DNA from: Phycisphaera mikurensis
GTDB lineage: Bacteria > Planctomycetota > B15-G4 > JADJEK01
DNA length: 37,908 bases
Reading direction: 5' to 3'
Assembly: GCA_020723465.1 (NCBI GenBank)
Contig: DYIW01000001.1
Location: forward strand, 14,533 to 52,440
This document shows positions 16,971 through 24,940 of this stretch, one piece after another (the stretch's first letter is position 1; each line of letters opens with the position of its first letter). The notes under the pieces are model-generated. The model did no database searches, was not told where the DNA came from, and saw only the letters and a list, made by a program, of their open reading frames with translations. Position numbers and translations under genes: made by a program.

Positions 16971-17674
16971 CACGAGCCCTCCCGTGCGTTCACGTCGCTG
17001 GCGGGAGCCTGGCCGGCCTGGCGCGCACGCCACCATGCGATCCACTCGCCGGGCGTGCCTGGAGCACTCTCGTCCCGCCCCTCAGCACGCGCCAGCACGC
17101 AGCAAGCATGGAACGCCACGCCCGGGTCGCGGTCCGCGACGCAAGCGACGACCGCCGGCAGCAAGTCTCCGTCGAGGTGCAGGCCCACGGCGTAGTCGGA
17201 GAGAGCGCGCAGGGCGGCCAGCTTCTCGGCCGTCGAGCTGTCCGCCTCGAGCAGGGGCGCGTAGTGCTTGCGGGCGGCGAAGCCGAGCACGGGCAGGGCG
17301 GTCTCGGCCGCGGCCACCCGCACCGCCGGGCTGGCGTCGGCGAGTCCCGCGATGAGAGCGGCGCGCGCCTCGCCGTCAGGCGGCGCGTCGCGGCACAGGA
17401 CGCCCAGGCCGCGCAAGGCGCCGGCGCGCACCGCGGCCACGGGATGCTGGTGCGCGGCCAGGCAGAGGATGGAGAGAAGCTCCTGCCGCTGCGCTGCAGC
17501 GGCGGGGGGCTCCCGCACCAGGACCGCCATGTTGTCGAGCCAGTCTTCTACCGGGTCCGAAGCCGGTCCGGCCGCTCCGGCCTGGCGGAGGTCCTCGGCC
17601 GCGGAACGTAGGCTGCCGAGCGCCTCGGCTGGAGGCGTGCCGCAAGCGCTCGCCGCGGCGAGGACGGGCAGCAA
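16970..17674 (-). CDS. Exported HEAT-repeat protein, start uncertain
   Basis: About 235 residues with a hydrophobic N-terminus (LLPVLAAASACGTPP) suggesting export, perhaps as a lipoprotein with Cys near residue 11, though ASAC is a weak lipobox. The rest is alpha-helical repeats of HEAT type, for example HPVAAVRAGALRGLGVLC, SPAVRVAAAETALPVLG and DPGVAFHACCVLARA. The start is a problem: the frame stays open into the tmRNA gene, whose CCA end is at 17702. No ATG or GTG lies between there and the signal sequence, and no Shine-Dalgarno is visible. TTG at 17674 is a guess; CTG at 17686 is another. It couples to DUF366 by TGATG. Partner unknown. Confidence 0.65.
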   Translation of the reverse strand: MLPVLAAASACGTPPAEALGSLRSAAEDLRQAGAAGPASDPVEDWLDNMAVLVREPPAAAAQRQELLSILCLAAHQHPVAAVRAGALRGLGVLCRDAPPDGEARAALIAGLADASPAVRVAAAETALPVLGFAARKHYAPLLEADSSTAEKLAALRALSDYAVGLHLDGDLLPAVVACVADRDPGVAFHACCVLARAEGRDESAPGTPGEWIAWWRARQAGQAPASDVNAREGS

Positions 17675-17701
17675 GAGCGCGGCCAGCCGGACGAGAAAAA
17701 C

Positions 17702-18059
17702 TGGTGGAGGCGGCGGGAATCGAACCCGCGTCCCAAGGCGCCGTCGAACGGACATGCTACGCGCGTAGTCGATCAACTGGATCTCGCGTCCGGGCAGCCG
17801 CTCGACAGGCATCCCAGCCGCCATCCCGTGCTTCTCACCCGCCGGAGCCGGGAAAGCCGGCGGGCCAGCCCTCTTTTAGGCGCCGCGCGGACCCCGAGGG
17901 CGCGGATCCATGCGGCGTCGCCGCGACAGGTTACGCGGCGAGAGAGATTGCGGTGTTGTCCGCAGTTACAGTTGTTCTCCGGTTTTTTTCGAGGCCGCCG
18001 GAGACCCTCGGCACGCAGTCCATTCCACGGAACAACCCGGTCGAAACCAGATCGCCCCC
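17702..18059 (-). ncRNA. ssrA: Transfer-messenger RNA (tmRNA), tag ADNTAISLAA
   Basis: Rescues stalled ribosomes by trans-translation together with SmpB. The 5' end GGGGGCG pairs with CGCCTCC of the 3' end, followed by A and an encoded CCA. The conserved GGTTTCGAC lies near the 5' end, and the T-arm has loop TTCGATT. After a pseudoknot-like CTCCGG/CCGGAG pairing, the tag frame opens at GCG (17963-17961) and closes at TAA (17933-17931). It reads A-D-N-T-A-I-S-L-A-A, with the expected LAA end, to which the charged alanine is added. The gene is 358 bases, one-piece, 36 bases after smpB. A T5 run follows the CCA directly. Confidence 0.95.
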
Positions 18060-18070
18060 GTGTGCGCTGC

Positions 18071-18099
18071 ATGATAGCGCCCGCGCGGCGGGAAATCAG
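18071..18099 (-). promoter_or_regulatory. Candidate ssrA promoter overlapping the smpB stop codon
   Basis: The minus strand reads CTGATT (overlapping the smpB TGA), a 17-base spacer and TATCAT, a five-of-six match to the -10 consensus. The mature tmRNA 5' end follows 12 bases after the -10, leaving a short leader for RNase P to remove. This would let tmRNA be made independently of smpB mRNA. The -35 match is only three of six. Confidence 0.4.
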
Positions 18100-18566
18100 C
18101 GCCGCCGGCCGACCGCGCGCGCCATCTCGCGCTCCGCCTCGCGCTTGGCCTTGGCCTCGCGCCGGTCGTAGAGCTTGCGCCCGCGCGCCAGCGCGATCTC
18201 GACTTTGGCCTTGCCCTGGCTGAAGTAGACGCGGAGCGGCACCAGGGTGAAGCCCTTCTCGCGCGTGCGGGCCGCGATCCGGCGGATCTCGAGGCGGTGC
18301 AGCAGCAGCTTGCGCCTGCGCCGCGGATCGTGGTTCATGCGGCTGGCGCAGGCGTACTCCGCGATCTCCGCGCCCTTGAGGAAGACCTCGCCCCCTTCGA
18401 CCGCGGCGTAGGCGCCGGTCAGGTCGCAGCGCTTATCGCGCAGGGACTTGACCTCGGTGCCCACGAGGGCCAGGCCCGCCTCGAAGGTCTCGAGGATCTC
18501 GTACTGGTGGCGCGCCTTGCGGTTGGTGCACACCACGTCGACGCCGGCGCCTTTCTTCTCGGCCAT
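18096..18566 (-). CDS. smpB: SsrA-binding protein SmpB
   Basis: Binds the tRNA-like part of tmRNA and brings it to the stalled ribosome. The 156 residues show the family segments TNRKARHQYEILETFEAGLALVG and GTEVKSLR, then SRMNHDPRRRRKLLLH, GFTLVPLRVYF, and a basic C-terminal tail (YDRREAKAKREAEREMARA) that enters the mRNA channel. The ATG at 18566 gives a standard N-terminus. It is immediately followed by its RNA partner ssrA, an arrangement common in bacteria. It diverges from the cytochrome-like gene across 88 bases. Confidence 0.97.
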   Translation of the reverse strand: MAEKKGAGVDVVCTNRKARHQYEILETFEAGLALVGTEVKSLRDKRCDLTGAYAAVEGGEVFLKGAEIAEYACASRMNHDPRRRRKLLLHRLEIRRIAARTREKGFTLVPLRVYFSQGKAKVEIALARGRKLYDRREAKAKREAEREMARAVGRRR

Positions 18567-18654
18567 GGCGTCATCGTAAACCGCGCCGCCGCCGCGTGGG
18601 AGGTACCAGGGCGGCGGTGTTGCGCGCAGCGGGCCAGGACGTACGATTCCGCGC

Positions 18655-19047
18655 GTGGTGCGATCGTTTCTCAGTCCGCTTCTGGTCGTCGCGCTCGCGG
18701 CCTGCGCCCGCGACGTCCCGGGCAGCCCCCCGCCCTTCGATGTGCGTCCGGCAATGGCGGCCGTGCGCGAGGACGCGGCCCAGATCGCACGCCACCTCGA
18801 TTCGGCCGCGCTCGCGGACGCGATCCTGCCGGCGCGGCGCCTGGCGGAGCTCCGCCTCGCGCCCGGCCTCGCCGCGCCGCCCGGGTTCCGCGAGCTGGAG
18901 CAGGACTTTCGCGCTGTCGCGGCGGATCTCGCGAATGCGCTGGAGGCGGAGGACGGCGCGGCCGCCGCGCGCTCCTTGGATGGGCTGCTGGCGCGCTGCG
19001 CGGCCTGTCACGCGCGCTTCCGTCCGGGCGGGGCCGCGGGCCGCTGA
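18655..19047 (+). CDS. Small lipoprotein with a C-terminal CAACH heme-binding motif
   Basis: A 130-residue exported protein. The N-terminus has a signal sequence (SFLSPLLVVALAAC) ending in a lipobox LAAC, so it is probably lipid-anchored at the cell surface of a membrane. The rest is predicted helical. Near the C-terminus is CAACH followed by ARFR, placed as in cytochrome c' / c556-type four-helix bundles, which bind a single heme at a C-terminal CxxCH. The fold assignment is an inference from motif position and length. Start is GTG at 18655 or the adjacent GTG at 18658, with only a distant AGGA upstream. It stands alone between smpB and tRNA-Leu(CAG). Its redox partner is unknown. Confidence 0.7.
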   Translation: MVRSFLSPLLVVALAACARDVPGSPPPFDVRPAMAAVREDAAQIARHLDSAALADAILPARRLAELRLAPGLAAPPGFRELEQDFRAVAADLANALEAEDGAAAARSLDGLLARCAACHARFRPGGAAGR

Positions 19048-19069
19048 GCGCGCGCCGCGCCGATCTTCC

Positions 19070-19098
19070 TTGAACCCGCGGCGCTCCTCGACTAGATT
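19070..19098 (+). promoter_or_regulatory. Sigma70-type promoter for tRNA-Leu(CAG)
   Basis: TTGAAC at 19070-19075 and TAGATT at 19093-19098 are separated by 17 bases. Each box matches the consensus at four positions. The expected start point lies near 19105, about five bases before the mature tRNA 5' end at 19110. Spacing and position make this the best-supported promoter in the window. Confidence 0.6.
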
Positions 19099-19109
19099 TC
19101 CGTGTTCGC

Positions 19110-19197
19110 GCCGAAGTGGCGGAATTGGCAGACGCACTAGATTCAGGGTCTAGTGCCCGTTACGGGCGTGGGGGTTCAACTCCCCCCTTCGGCACCA
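19110..19197 (+). tRNA. tRNA-Leu (anticodon CAG)
   Basis: Class II tRNA on the plus strand. The acceptor GCCGAAG pairs with CTTCGGC, followed by A and an encoded CCA. A long variable arm is present (GCCCGTTACGGGC), and the T-loop is TTCAACT. The anticodon stem CTAGA/TCTAG encloses TTCAGGG, so the anticodon is CAG, reading the abundant leucine codon CTG. Confidence 0.96.
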
Positions 19198-19408
19198 GAT
19201 TCGCGCGGCGGGCTCGGCGGGAACATCGGCCGGGTCCGCCGCGTCGCTTTCCTGGCGCGGGCTTCGTCCAGGACCCATCGGCGGAGACGGCGCCGCTCAC
19301 GGCGCGTCCTCGTGCCGTGCATCCATTCCGGGGCGGGAGCGGGTTCTTGCCCGCGATCGCTCCGCTCACCGCCCTCCGTCTCCGGGTGGCGGTCGCGAAG
19401 CACCCAGC

Positions 19409-21985
19409 TCACTCCATGCGCGTGGCCGAGGCCACCACCAGGCCGCGCACGCGCAGGGCCGGCGGCACGGTCGCGAGCAGCGCCAGGAGCACGGCGCACA
19501 GGGGCACGAGCGCGATCTCGAGGGGTGTCGCCACGTAGCGCACGTCCAGGCGGCTGATGACCTGGATCGCTTCCACGAGGTGCCGGGACACCGGCAGTCC
19601 CGCGGCCAGGGCGAGGCCGCCGCCGACCAGGCCGAGCGCCGCGGATTCCGCCGCGAGCATGCCGCCGAGCTGCCCGGCGGTGAAGCCGAGCGTCCTGAGC
19701 AGCCCGATCTCGCGCCGCCGCTCCAGCAGCGCCACGGTCAGCGAGTTCCACAGGCCGACGAAGGCGAGCGCGCCCGTGAGCAGGAGGATGACGTGGAAGA
19801 TCCAGAAATCGCGGTTCATGTCGGCCGCGTAGTAGCGTTGGATCTCCCGCGCCGTGCGCACGCGCGCCTGCAGGCGCGGCTCCAGCAGGCCGAGGATGGC
19901 CGCGCGCGTCTGGTCCGGGTCGCGGCCCTCCGCCACGTGGAAGACGTACTGGGTGCCGCGCTCGTCGCCCACGCAGAAGAGCGACATGAAGACGGGCAGC
20001 GCCAGCAAGGCGAAGCTGCGATCGTCGGGGAAGTAGCCGCAGGCGTCGCTGATGGCGGCGACGCGCACCGGGTAGGCGCTGGCGTAGGTCGAGAGGCGCA
20101 CGAAGTCCCCCACCTGGTAGCCGTAGCCGCGCGCCAGGAACTCGGAGAGGATGATCGATCGGCCCTCCCGGAACTCGCGCGCCAGCTCCTCGTCGGCGGC
20201 GAGCTGCGGCGTCCAGCGGATGGCGTGTTCCGGCGGCACGCCGCGGATGGTGAAGGGCGCGTGCACCTCGGCGGACAGGCTGTAGAAGTCAGCCACTCCC
20301 GCGGCGCGCGCGGCCGGTGCGACCTCGTCCTTCAGGACGGCCGCGGCCTGGACGAAGATCCTGCCGCCGAGGGCGCACGCGCCGAAGCGGCGCGTCTCGT
20401 CCTTCAGGCTGGCGGTGATGCCGTGGATCGCCAACACCGCGGCGAGCACCAGGGCGATGCCGACCGCCGAGCCGAAGACGCGGTGGTGCGACCCGCGCGT
20501 CGAGGCCGCGGCGATGGGCCGCTGCAGCGGCCAGGGGAGGAGCAGCAGGTGCAAGAGCGCCTCCACCGCCGCCTGCACCAGGCGCGGCACGAGCAGCACG
20601 GCGCCGAAGGTGAGCGTGAGCCAGAGCGCCATCCAGGCGACGATGCGCAGCACTTGGTCCTGGCGCTCGCCGAGCGGCGGCGACGCGACGATGTAGAGCA
20701 GCAGCAGCCCGCCGGGGAGCAGGGCGAGCACCAGGGCGCGCACGAAGCGCGTCGGATCCGGCCGGTAGGCGATGCGCCCGGCGCGCACCGCCTCGATCAC
20801 CGAGAGGCGGCGCACGCGCAGCAGCGGCGCGATCATCCCCAGCAGGGCCGCGGCCATGCCTGCGCTCACGATCACGAGCACCGCGTCCCAGGGGATCTCG
20901 TGGATGGAGAGCGGCTTGCCGAAACCGAGCGTGGTGATCCCCACGGCGCGCATGAAGTGCGCCAGCGCCAGCGAGAGGGAGAGGCCGAGGAGCGCCCCGG
21001 CCGCGGCCAGGAGCAGGCCCTCGAGCACCACGGCGGCGGCGATCTCGCGGCCGGTGAGGCCGAGGGCGCGCAGCAGGCCGATCTCGCGCACGCGCTCGAC
21101 CAGGGACAGCGAGAAGGCGTTGTAGATGATGAACAGGCCGAGCAGCAGGGAGAGGCAGGCCGCGATGCGGATGGACTTGCGGAAGGCGCGCTGGTCGACG
21201 CGTTCGCCCACGAGCGCGCCCTGAGGGCGCTCCACCACGTAGGCCGACTTGAGCTGCTCGCGCACGTCCTGGTAGATGGCGTCGGGGGCCAGGCGCGCCC
21301 AGTAGAGCGGCTGCACGTGCGCGCCGCGGTACAGTTCGAGGCCGCGCTCGAAGGGCACGAGCACGGCGCCGCGCCGTCCCAGGTCGGCGTCCTCGATCAG
21401 GCCGGCCACGCAGAGCGTCGCGGGCTCGCCCTGGAGCTCCTCCGGGCGCGCCACCAGCACGCCTTCGCGGCACTCGCGCACCGCCGGCAGCACGCGCTGC
21501 AGCACGAGCGCATCCCCCACGCCGAGGCCGAGCTCGGCCGCCAGGCCGAGCGGCAGGAGCACCTCGCTGGCGCCGGGCGAGCTGAAGGACGCGCCCGCGG
21601 CCAGGCGCCAGGCGGCGAAGCACGCGCCGGCCAGCGGGTGCGCGGCGACCAGCTCCAGGTCGCGCGCGGCCTCGGGGCCGCCGCCGGGAGCGAGGGCGCG
21701 GATGCGCGAGAAGAAGACGGGCAGCACCTCCAGCAGGTCGGCCTCACGCAGCAGGGCTTCGGGCACCTCGGGGCGGGGCGTGCCCGCCTCGAGCGGGCGG
21801 ATCTCGACGTCGGGGCGGCCCGAGTACGAGGGACGGCGCAGCACCTCGGTGAGGATGGTGTTGTGGTCGACGATCAGGACCGAGAGGACGGCGGCGATGC
21901 CGACCGCGATGCCGAGGATCGAGGTGAGCGTGCGCGCCGGCCTAGATGCCAAGGACCGCCATGCGATCCGCGATGCGAGCCTCAT
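19409..21985 (-). CDS. ABC transporter permease with two FtsX domains
   Basis: Membrane part of a LolC/MacB-type exporter that uses the ATPase encoded just upstream; the cargo, perhaps a lipoprotein or lipid, is unknown. The 858 residues start with a TM helix near 20-40 and a large periplasmic domain to about 270. A first FtsX domain contains LVERVREIGLLRALGLTGREI. More TM helices (roughly 340-470) and a second periplasmic domain follow, then a C-terminal FtsX domain with LERRREIGLLRTLGFTAGQL. The duplicated layout resembles long YbbP-like permeases. Its ATG lies 44 bases inside the ATPase gene. A start further in (TTG) would remove part of the amphipathic leader, so I kept the ATG. Confidence 0.9.
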   Translation of the reverse strand: MRLASRIAWRSLASRPARTLTSILGIAVGIAAVLSVLIVDHNTILTEVLRRPSYSGRPDVEIRPLEAGTPRPEVPEALLREADLLEVLPVFFSRIRALAPGGGPEAARDLELVAAHPLAGACFAAWRLAAGASFSSPGASEVLLPLGLAAELGLGVGDALVLQRVLPAVRECREGVLVARPEELQGEPATLCVAGLIEDADLGRRGAVLVPFERGLELYRGAHVQPLYWARLAPDAIYQDVREQLKSAYVVERPQGALVGERVDQRAFRKSIRIAACLSLLLGLFIIYNAFSLSLVERVREIGLLRALGLTGREIAAAVVLEGLLLAAAGALLGLSLSLALAHFMRAVGITTLGFGKPLSIHEIPWDAVLVIVSAGMAAALLGMIAPLLRVRRLSVIEAVRAGRIAYRPDPTRFVRALVLALLPGGLLLLYIVASPPLGERQDQVLRIVAWMALWLTLTFGAVLLVPRLVQAAVEALLHLLLLPWPLQRPIAAASTRGSHHRVFGSAVGIALVLAAVLAIHGITASLKDETRRFGACALGGRIFVQAAAVLKDEVAPAARAAGVADFYSLSAEVHAPFTIRGVPPEHAIRWTPQLAADEELAREFREGRSIILSEFLARGYGYQVGDFVRLSTYASAYPVRVAAISDACGYFPDDRSFALLALPVFMSLFCVGDERGTQYVFHVAEGRDPDQTRAAILGLLEPRLQARVRTAREIQRYYAADMNRDFWIFHVILLLTGALAFVGLWNSLTVALLERRREIGLLRTLGFTAGQLGGMLAAESAALGLVGGGLALAAGLPVSRHLVEAIQVISRLDVRYVATPLEIALVPLCAVLLALLATVPPALRVRGLVVASATRME

Positions 21986-22685
21986 TACGCTCGGCTCCCT
22001 GGACGACGTCCGGCAGCAGCAATCCGTCCTTGAGGAAACGCACCAGGTCGGCGTAGGCCGCGTCCCTGGGGTTGTGGGTCACCAGGAGCACGGTGCGCTG
22101 GAGCTCGTCCACGGCCCGGCGCAGCAGCTCGAGCACGTCGCGGCCGGCGCGCGTCGACAGGTTGCCGGTCGGCTCGTCGGCGAGCACGATCGGCGGCTCG
22201 TGCACCACCGCGCGGGCGATGGAGGCGCGCTGCATCTCGCCGCCCGAGAGGGCGTGCGGGCGGCGGTCCAGCAGCCCGCCCAGACCAAACAGCTCCACGA
22301 TCTTCTGGAAGCGGGGATCGGTGCGCGGCCGCTTCACCCCGGCGAGGGAGAGCGGGATGCCGATGTTCTCGGCCACCGTCAGCGTCGGCACGAGGTTGAA
22401 GAACTGGAAGACGAAGCCGATCTGCTCGCGCCGCAGCAGGGTACGTTCCTTCTCGCTCATCTCGGCCAGGTTCCTGCCCGCCACGCGCACCTCCCCGGAC
22501 GAGGGCGCGTCCAGGCCGGCGAGCAGGTTGAGGAGCGTGGACTTGCCGCTGCCGGACGGCCCGGTGACGGCGACGAAGCTCTTCTCCTGCACGGAGAAGG
22601 TGACGTCCTTCAGAGCGGCGACGTGCTGCTTCCCCTGGTCGTAGAGGCGGAAAAGGCTGATCGTCTGCAGGACAGGCGTGGTCAT
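21942..22685 (-). CDS. ABC transporter ATP-binding protein, LolD/MacB type
   Basis: Energises the two-FtsX-domain permease downstream. The 247 residues carry Walker A GPSGSGKSTLL, the Q-loop region FVFQFFNLVPTLT, signature LSGGEMQRASIARA, Walker B IVLADEPTGNL and the switch histidine in LLVTHN. FFNLVPTLTVAENIGIPL is typical of the LolD/MacB group, not of nutrient importers. The gene follows the TMTC-like gene by 79 bases and overlaps the permease by 44 bases. It ends with a tail of about 25 residues after the switch region. Confidence 0.93.
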   Translation of the reverse strand: MTTPVLQTISLFRLYDQGKQHVAALKDVTFSVQEKSFVAVTGPSGSGKSTLLNLLAGLDAPSSGEVRVAGRNLAEMSEKERTLLRREQIGFVFQFFNLVPTLTVAENIGIPLSLAGVKRPRTDPRFQKIVELFGLGGLLDRRPHALSGGEMQRASIARAVVHEPPIVLADEPTGNLSTRAGRDVLELLRRAVDELQRTVLLVTHNPRDAAYADLVRFLKDGLLLPDVVQGAERNEARIADRMAVLGI

Positions 22686-22764
22686 GTGGCGGCGGCTCGC
22701 GCTTGCTGCGCGCTCCTCATACGCTTCCGGGCAGGTCGCGCGCGGCGGAAAAATCCCGCCGCCT

Positions 22765-24918
22765 TCACCGCTGCGGCTCCGGTCCCGCGGCCTCCCGCGG
22801 GCGCGCGCCGCGGTCCGCCTGCTCGGCGAAGAGCCGTTCCAGGCGGCGGAAGTAGATGGCCGCCTCGGCCGTGCGTCCGTCCTCCTGCAGCATGGTGAAC
22901 ATCTCCTGCAGCGCGATGAAGGCGTCGGGATCGAGGTCCAGGGCGCGCTGGAAGCACTGGTACGCCTCCGCCCGGCGCCCCTGCTGCTTGGCGATGTAGC
23001 CGAGACCCTCGTAGCAGCGGCTCAGGCGCGGTTCGAGGTCGAGGATCTCGAGGAAGGCGGTCCGGGCCTCGTCCAGCGAGACGCCCAGGCACAGGTTGTC
23101 CGCCCGTTCGCACATCATCTGCAGCACGATCGCCCGGATGGGCTCCGGGATCTCCAGCGGCGGCCAGGCGCCGCACAGGGCCGCGACGCCCTCGACCAGG
23201 CGCTCGTTCGCCTCGCGCACGTGCGTCACTCCCAGGTCCGCGAGCGTCTTGGCGGCTTCCCGGAGCTGCCAGGCCGTGCGCCGCCAGTTCTCGGCCAGCG
23301 CCGGGTGGTGCGAACCCCGCCGGTGGGCCTGCAGGTAGAACGCGGCCGCGTCCAGGGGGCGGTCATCCACCAGCGCGACGTCGCCCAGCCCGTGCAGCAG
23401 GAGCGGCTCATCTGGTGCGCGGGCCAGCTCCTCTTCCAGGGAGGCGCGCGCGCGGTCGAGCAGGGAGCGCGCCTCGCGCCGCAGCCGCTCCGCGTCGCGT
23501 TCGTTCTGCGCCTGCTGCAGGCCGTCCGCGGCCTGACGCAGGTGGAAGGCGGCGCCCACCCACACCGTGGCGCGGCCGCACAGGGCGGAGAGGGAGCGCG
23601 GGGCGCGCGCCAGCGCCGCCTCGTAGGCCGCCACCGCGGCGTCTCCCTGCCCGCGGCGCCAGAGCGCCTCGGCCAGGCGGATGAGCATGGGTGCCGGGTC
23701 GGTCGCGTGACGCGCGGCGGCGTGGAAGAGCGTGACCTCCGAGGCGTATTCGGCGGAGCGCTGCCCGAAGCGCACGCCGAGGGGCAGCGCCAGCAGGAGC
23801 GCCAGACCGCCGGCCAGCGCCTGCGCGCGCCGCGGAGCGATCCGGCCCGAGAGCCAGCCCAGGCACCAGGAGCAGGCCAGCGCGGCGCCGAGCGACGGCA
23901 TGAACAGGTAGCGCTCGAAGAAGGGAAAGGGCATCTCGCTGAACGCGTAGGTGATGGGGATGACGTTGCAGGCCGGCAGGAGCGCCAGCAGGAACCACCC
24001 TACGCCGCAGCGCACCGCCCGCGGCCCGCAGCAGGCGAGGGCGAGCAGCAGGACGAGGAGCGCGAGGCCGAGCGCCAGGCGCGGGTCCGCGGGCGAGACC
24101 ACCAGGACCGTGTCGCGCACGATGGTGAGCGTGGCCGGCCAGAACAGCAGCCCCAGGTAGGAGGGGAGGTACGCCAGGAAGGTCAAGAGACGCTGGGCGG
24201 CGCCACCCTCGCCCTGCCAGGCATCCGGCGGCGCCACGATCCCGAGCAGGCCGACCTTGACCAGGAAGAAGGCGACGGTGAGGGCGAGCGCGCCGGCGAG
24301 CAGCACCAGCGCGCCGCGGCGCGCTGGCGGACCGGGTCGATCGGTCGCGAGCAGCGGCAGGAGAGCGAGCGCGGGCGCCAGCACCGCGGCCGACTCCTTG
24401 GCGAGCAAGGCGGCGGCGAAGAGCGCGAGAGGCGCGCGCGCGCCTCCCTTCCGCGCGGCGAGCATGGCGGCCAGGACCAGGCCGGTCGCGAGAGGATCGG
24501 TCCGGCCGGTGACCAGGGCCAGGGACTCGGAGTGGACCGGGTGGGCGGCAAACAGCAGGGCCGCCGGCAGGGCCAGCGGTGCGCACACCGCTACCCGGCG
24601 CAGCAGGGCGTAGAAGAGCAGCGCGACCGCGGCGCCGAGCAGCAGGTTGTCCAGGTGGTAGCCCGGAGTCCAGGCTCCGTAGGCGTGGCGCTCCAGCCAG
24701 TAGGTCAGGCCGGTGAGCGGACGGTAGTAGCCGGTGGCCGGTTCGCCGCGTTCGTTCGCGCCAAAGAGGTCGCCGCCGAGGACCACGGCCAGGGAGGGCG
24801 CCTCGACCAGGAGGATCTGGTCGTCATAGACCAGCTCGTTGTCGAGCGTCGGCAGCAGCGGCAGGACGGCGGCGGCGAGGATCAGCAGAACGGCCCAGGA
24901 CGGCCCGCGCAGGCGCAT
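22765..24918 (-). CDS. TMTC-like polytopic membrane protein with C-terminal TPR repeats
   Basis: A 717-residue protein whose N-terminal 400 or so residues form about ten membrane segments and whose C-terminal part is soluble TPR repeats (for example PMLIRLAEALWRRGQGDAAVAAYEAALARAP, and the last repeat AYQCFQRALDLDPDAFIALQEMF). Marks of the TMTC/PMT-like glycosyltransferase group are the early YDDQ at 31-34, HLDNLLLG, FAAHPVHSESLALVTGRTDPLA and ERYLFMPSLGAAL. Such proteins transfer sugar from a lipid-linked donor to protein across the membrane; that activity is inferred, not shown. It lies 22 bases after the DegT-type gene and upstream of the ABC exporter. Confidence 0.8.
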   Translation of the reverse strand: MRLRGPSWAVLLILAAAVLPLLPTLDNELVYDDQILLVEAPSLAVVLGGDLFGANERGEPATGYYRPLTGLTYWLERHAYGAWTPGYHLDNLLLGAAVALLFYALLRRVAVCAPLALPAALLFAAHPVHSESLALVTGRTDPLATGLVLAAMLAARKGGARAPLALFAAALLAKESAAVLAPALALLPLLATDRPGPPARRGALVLLAGALALTVAFFLVKVGLLGIVAPPDAWQGEGGAAQRLLTFLAYLPSYLGLLFWPATLTIVRDTVLVVSPADPRLALGLALLVLLLALACCGPRAVRCGVGWFLLALLPACNVIPITYAFSEMPFPFFERYLFMPSLGAALACSWCLGWLSGRIAPRRAQALAGGLALLLALPLGVRFGQRSAEYASEVTLFHAAARHATDPAPMLIRLAEALWRRGQGDAAVAAYEAALARAPRSLSALCGRATVWVGAAFHLRQAADGLQQAQNERDAERLRREARSLLDRARASLEEELARAPDEPLLLHGLGDVALVDDRPLDAAAFYLQAHRRGSHHPALAENWRRTAWQLREAAKTLADLGVTHVREANERLVEGVAALCGAWPPLEIPEPIRAIVLQMMCERADNLCLGVSLDEARTAFLEILDLEPRLSRCYEGLGYIAKQQGRRAEAYQCFQRALDLDPDAFIALQEMFTMLQEDGRTAEAAIYFRRLERLFAEQADRGARPREAAGPEPQR

Positions 24919-24940
24919 GTTCCTGAAGCCGGCGCCGCGC

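Noticed and set aside
17773-18072. A 99-codon minus-strand open frame inside the tmRNA gene
   Set aside because: The region folds as tmRNA and the true tag frame is another one, ending LAA-stop. This frame is incidental.
19198-19408. Small gene between tRNA-Leu(CAG) and the permease
   Set aside because: Short frames in this 211-base convergent gap begin inside the tRNA or lack any start signal and resemble nothing known.
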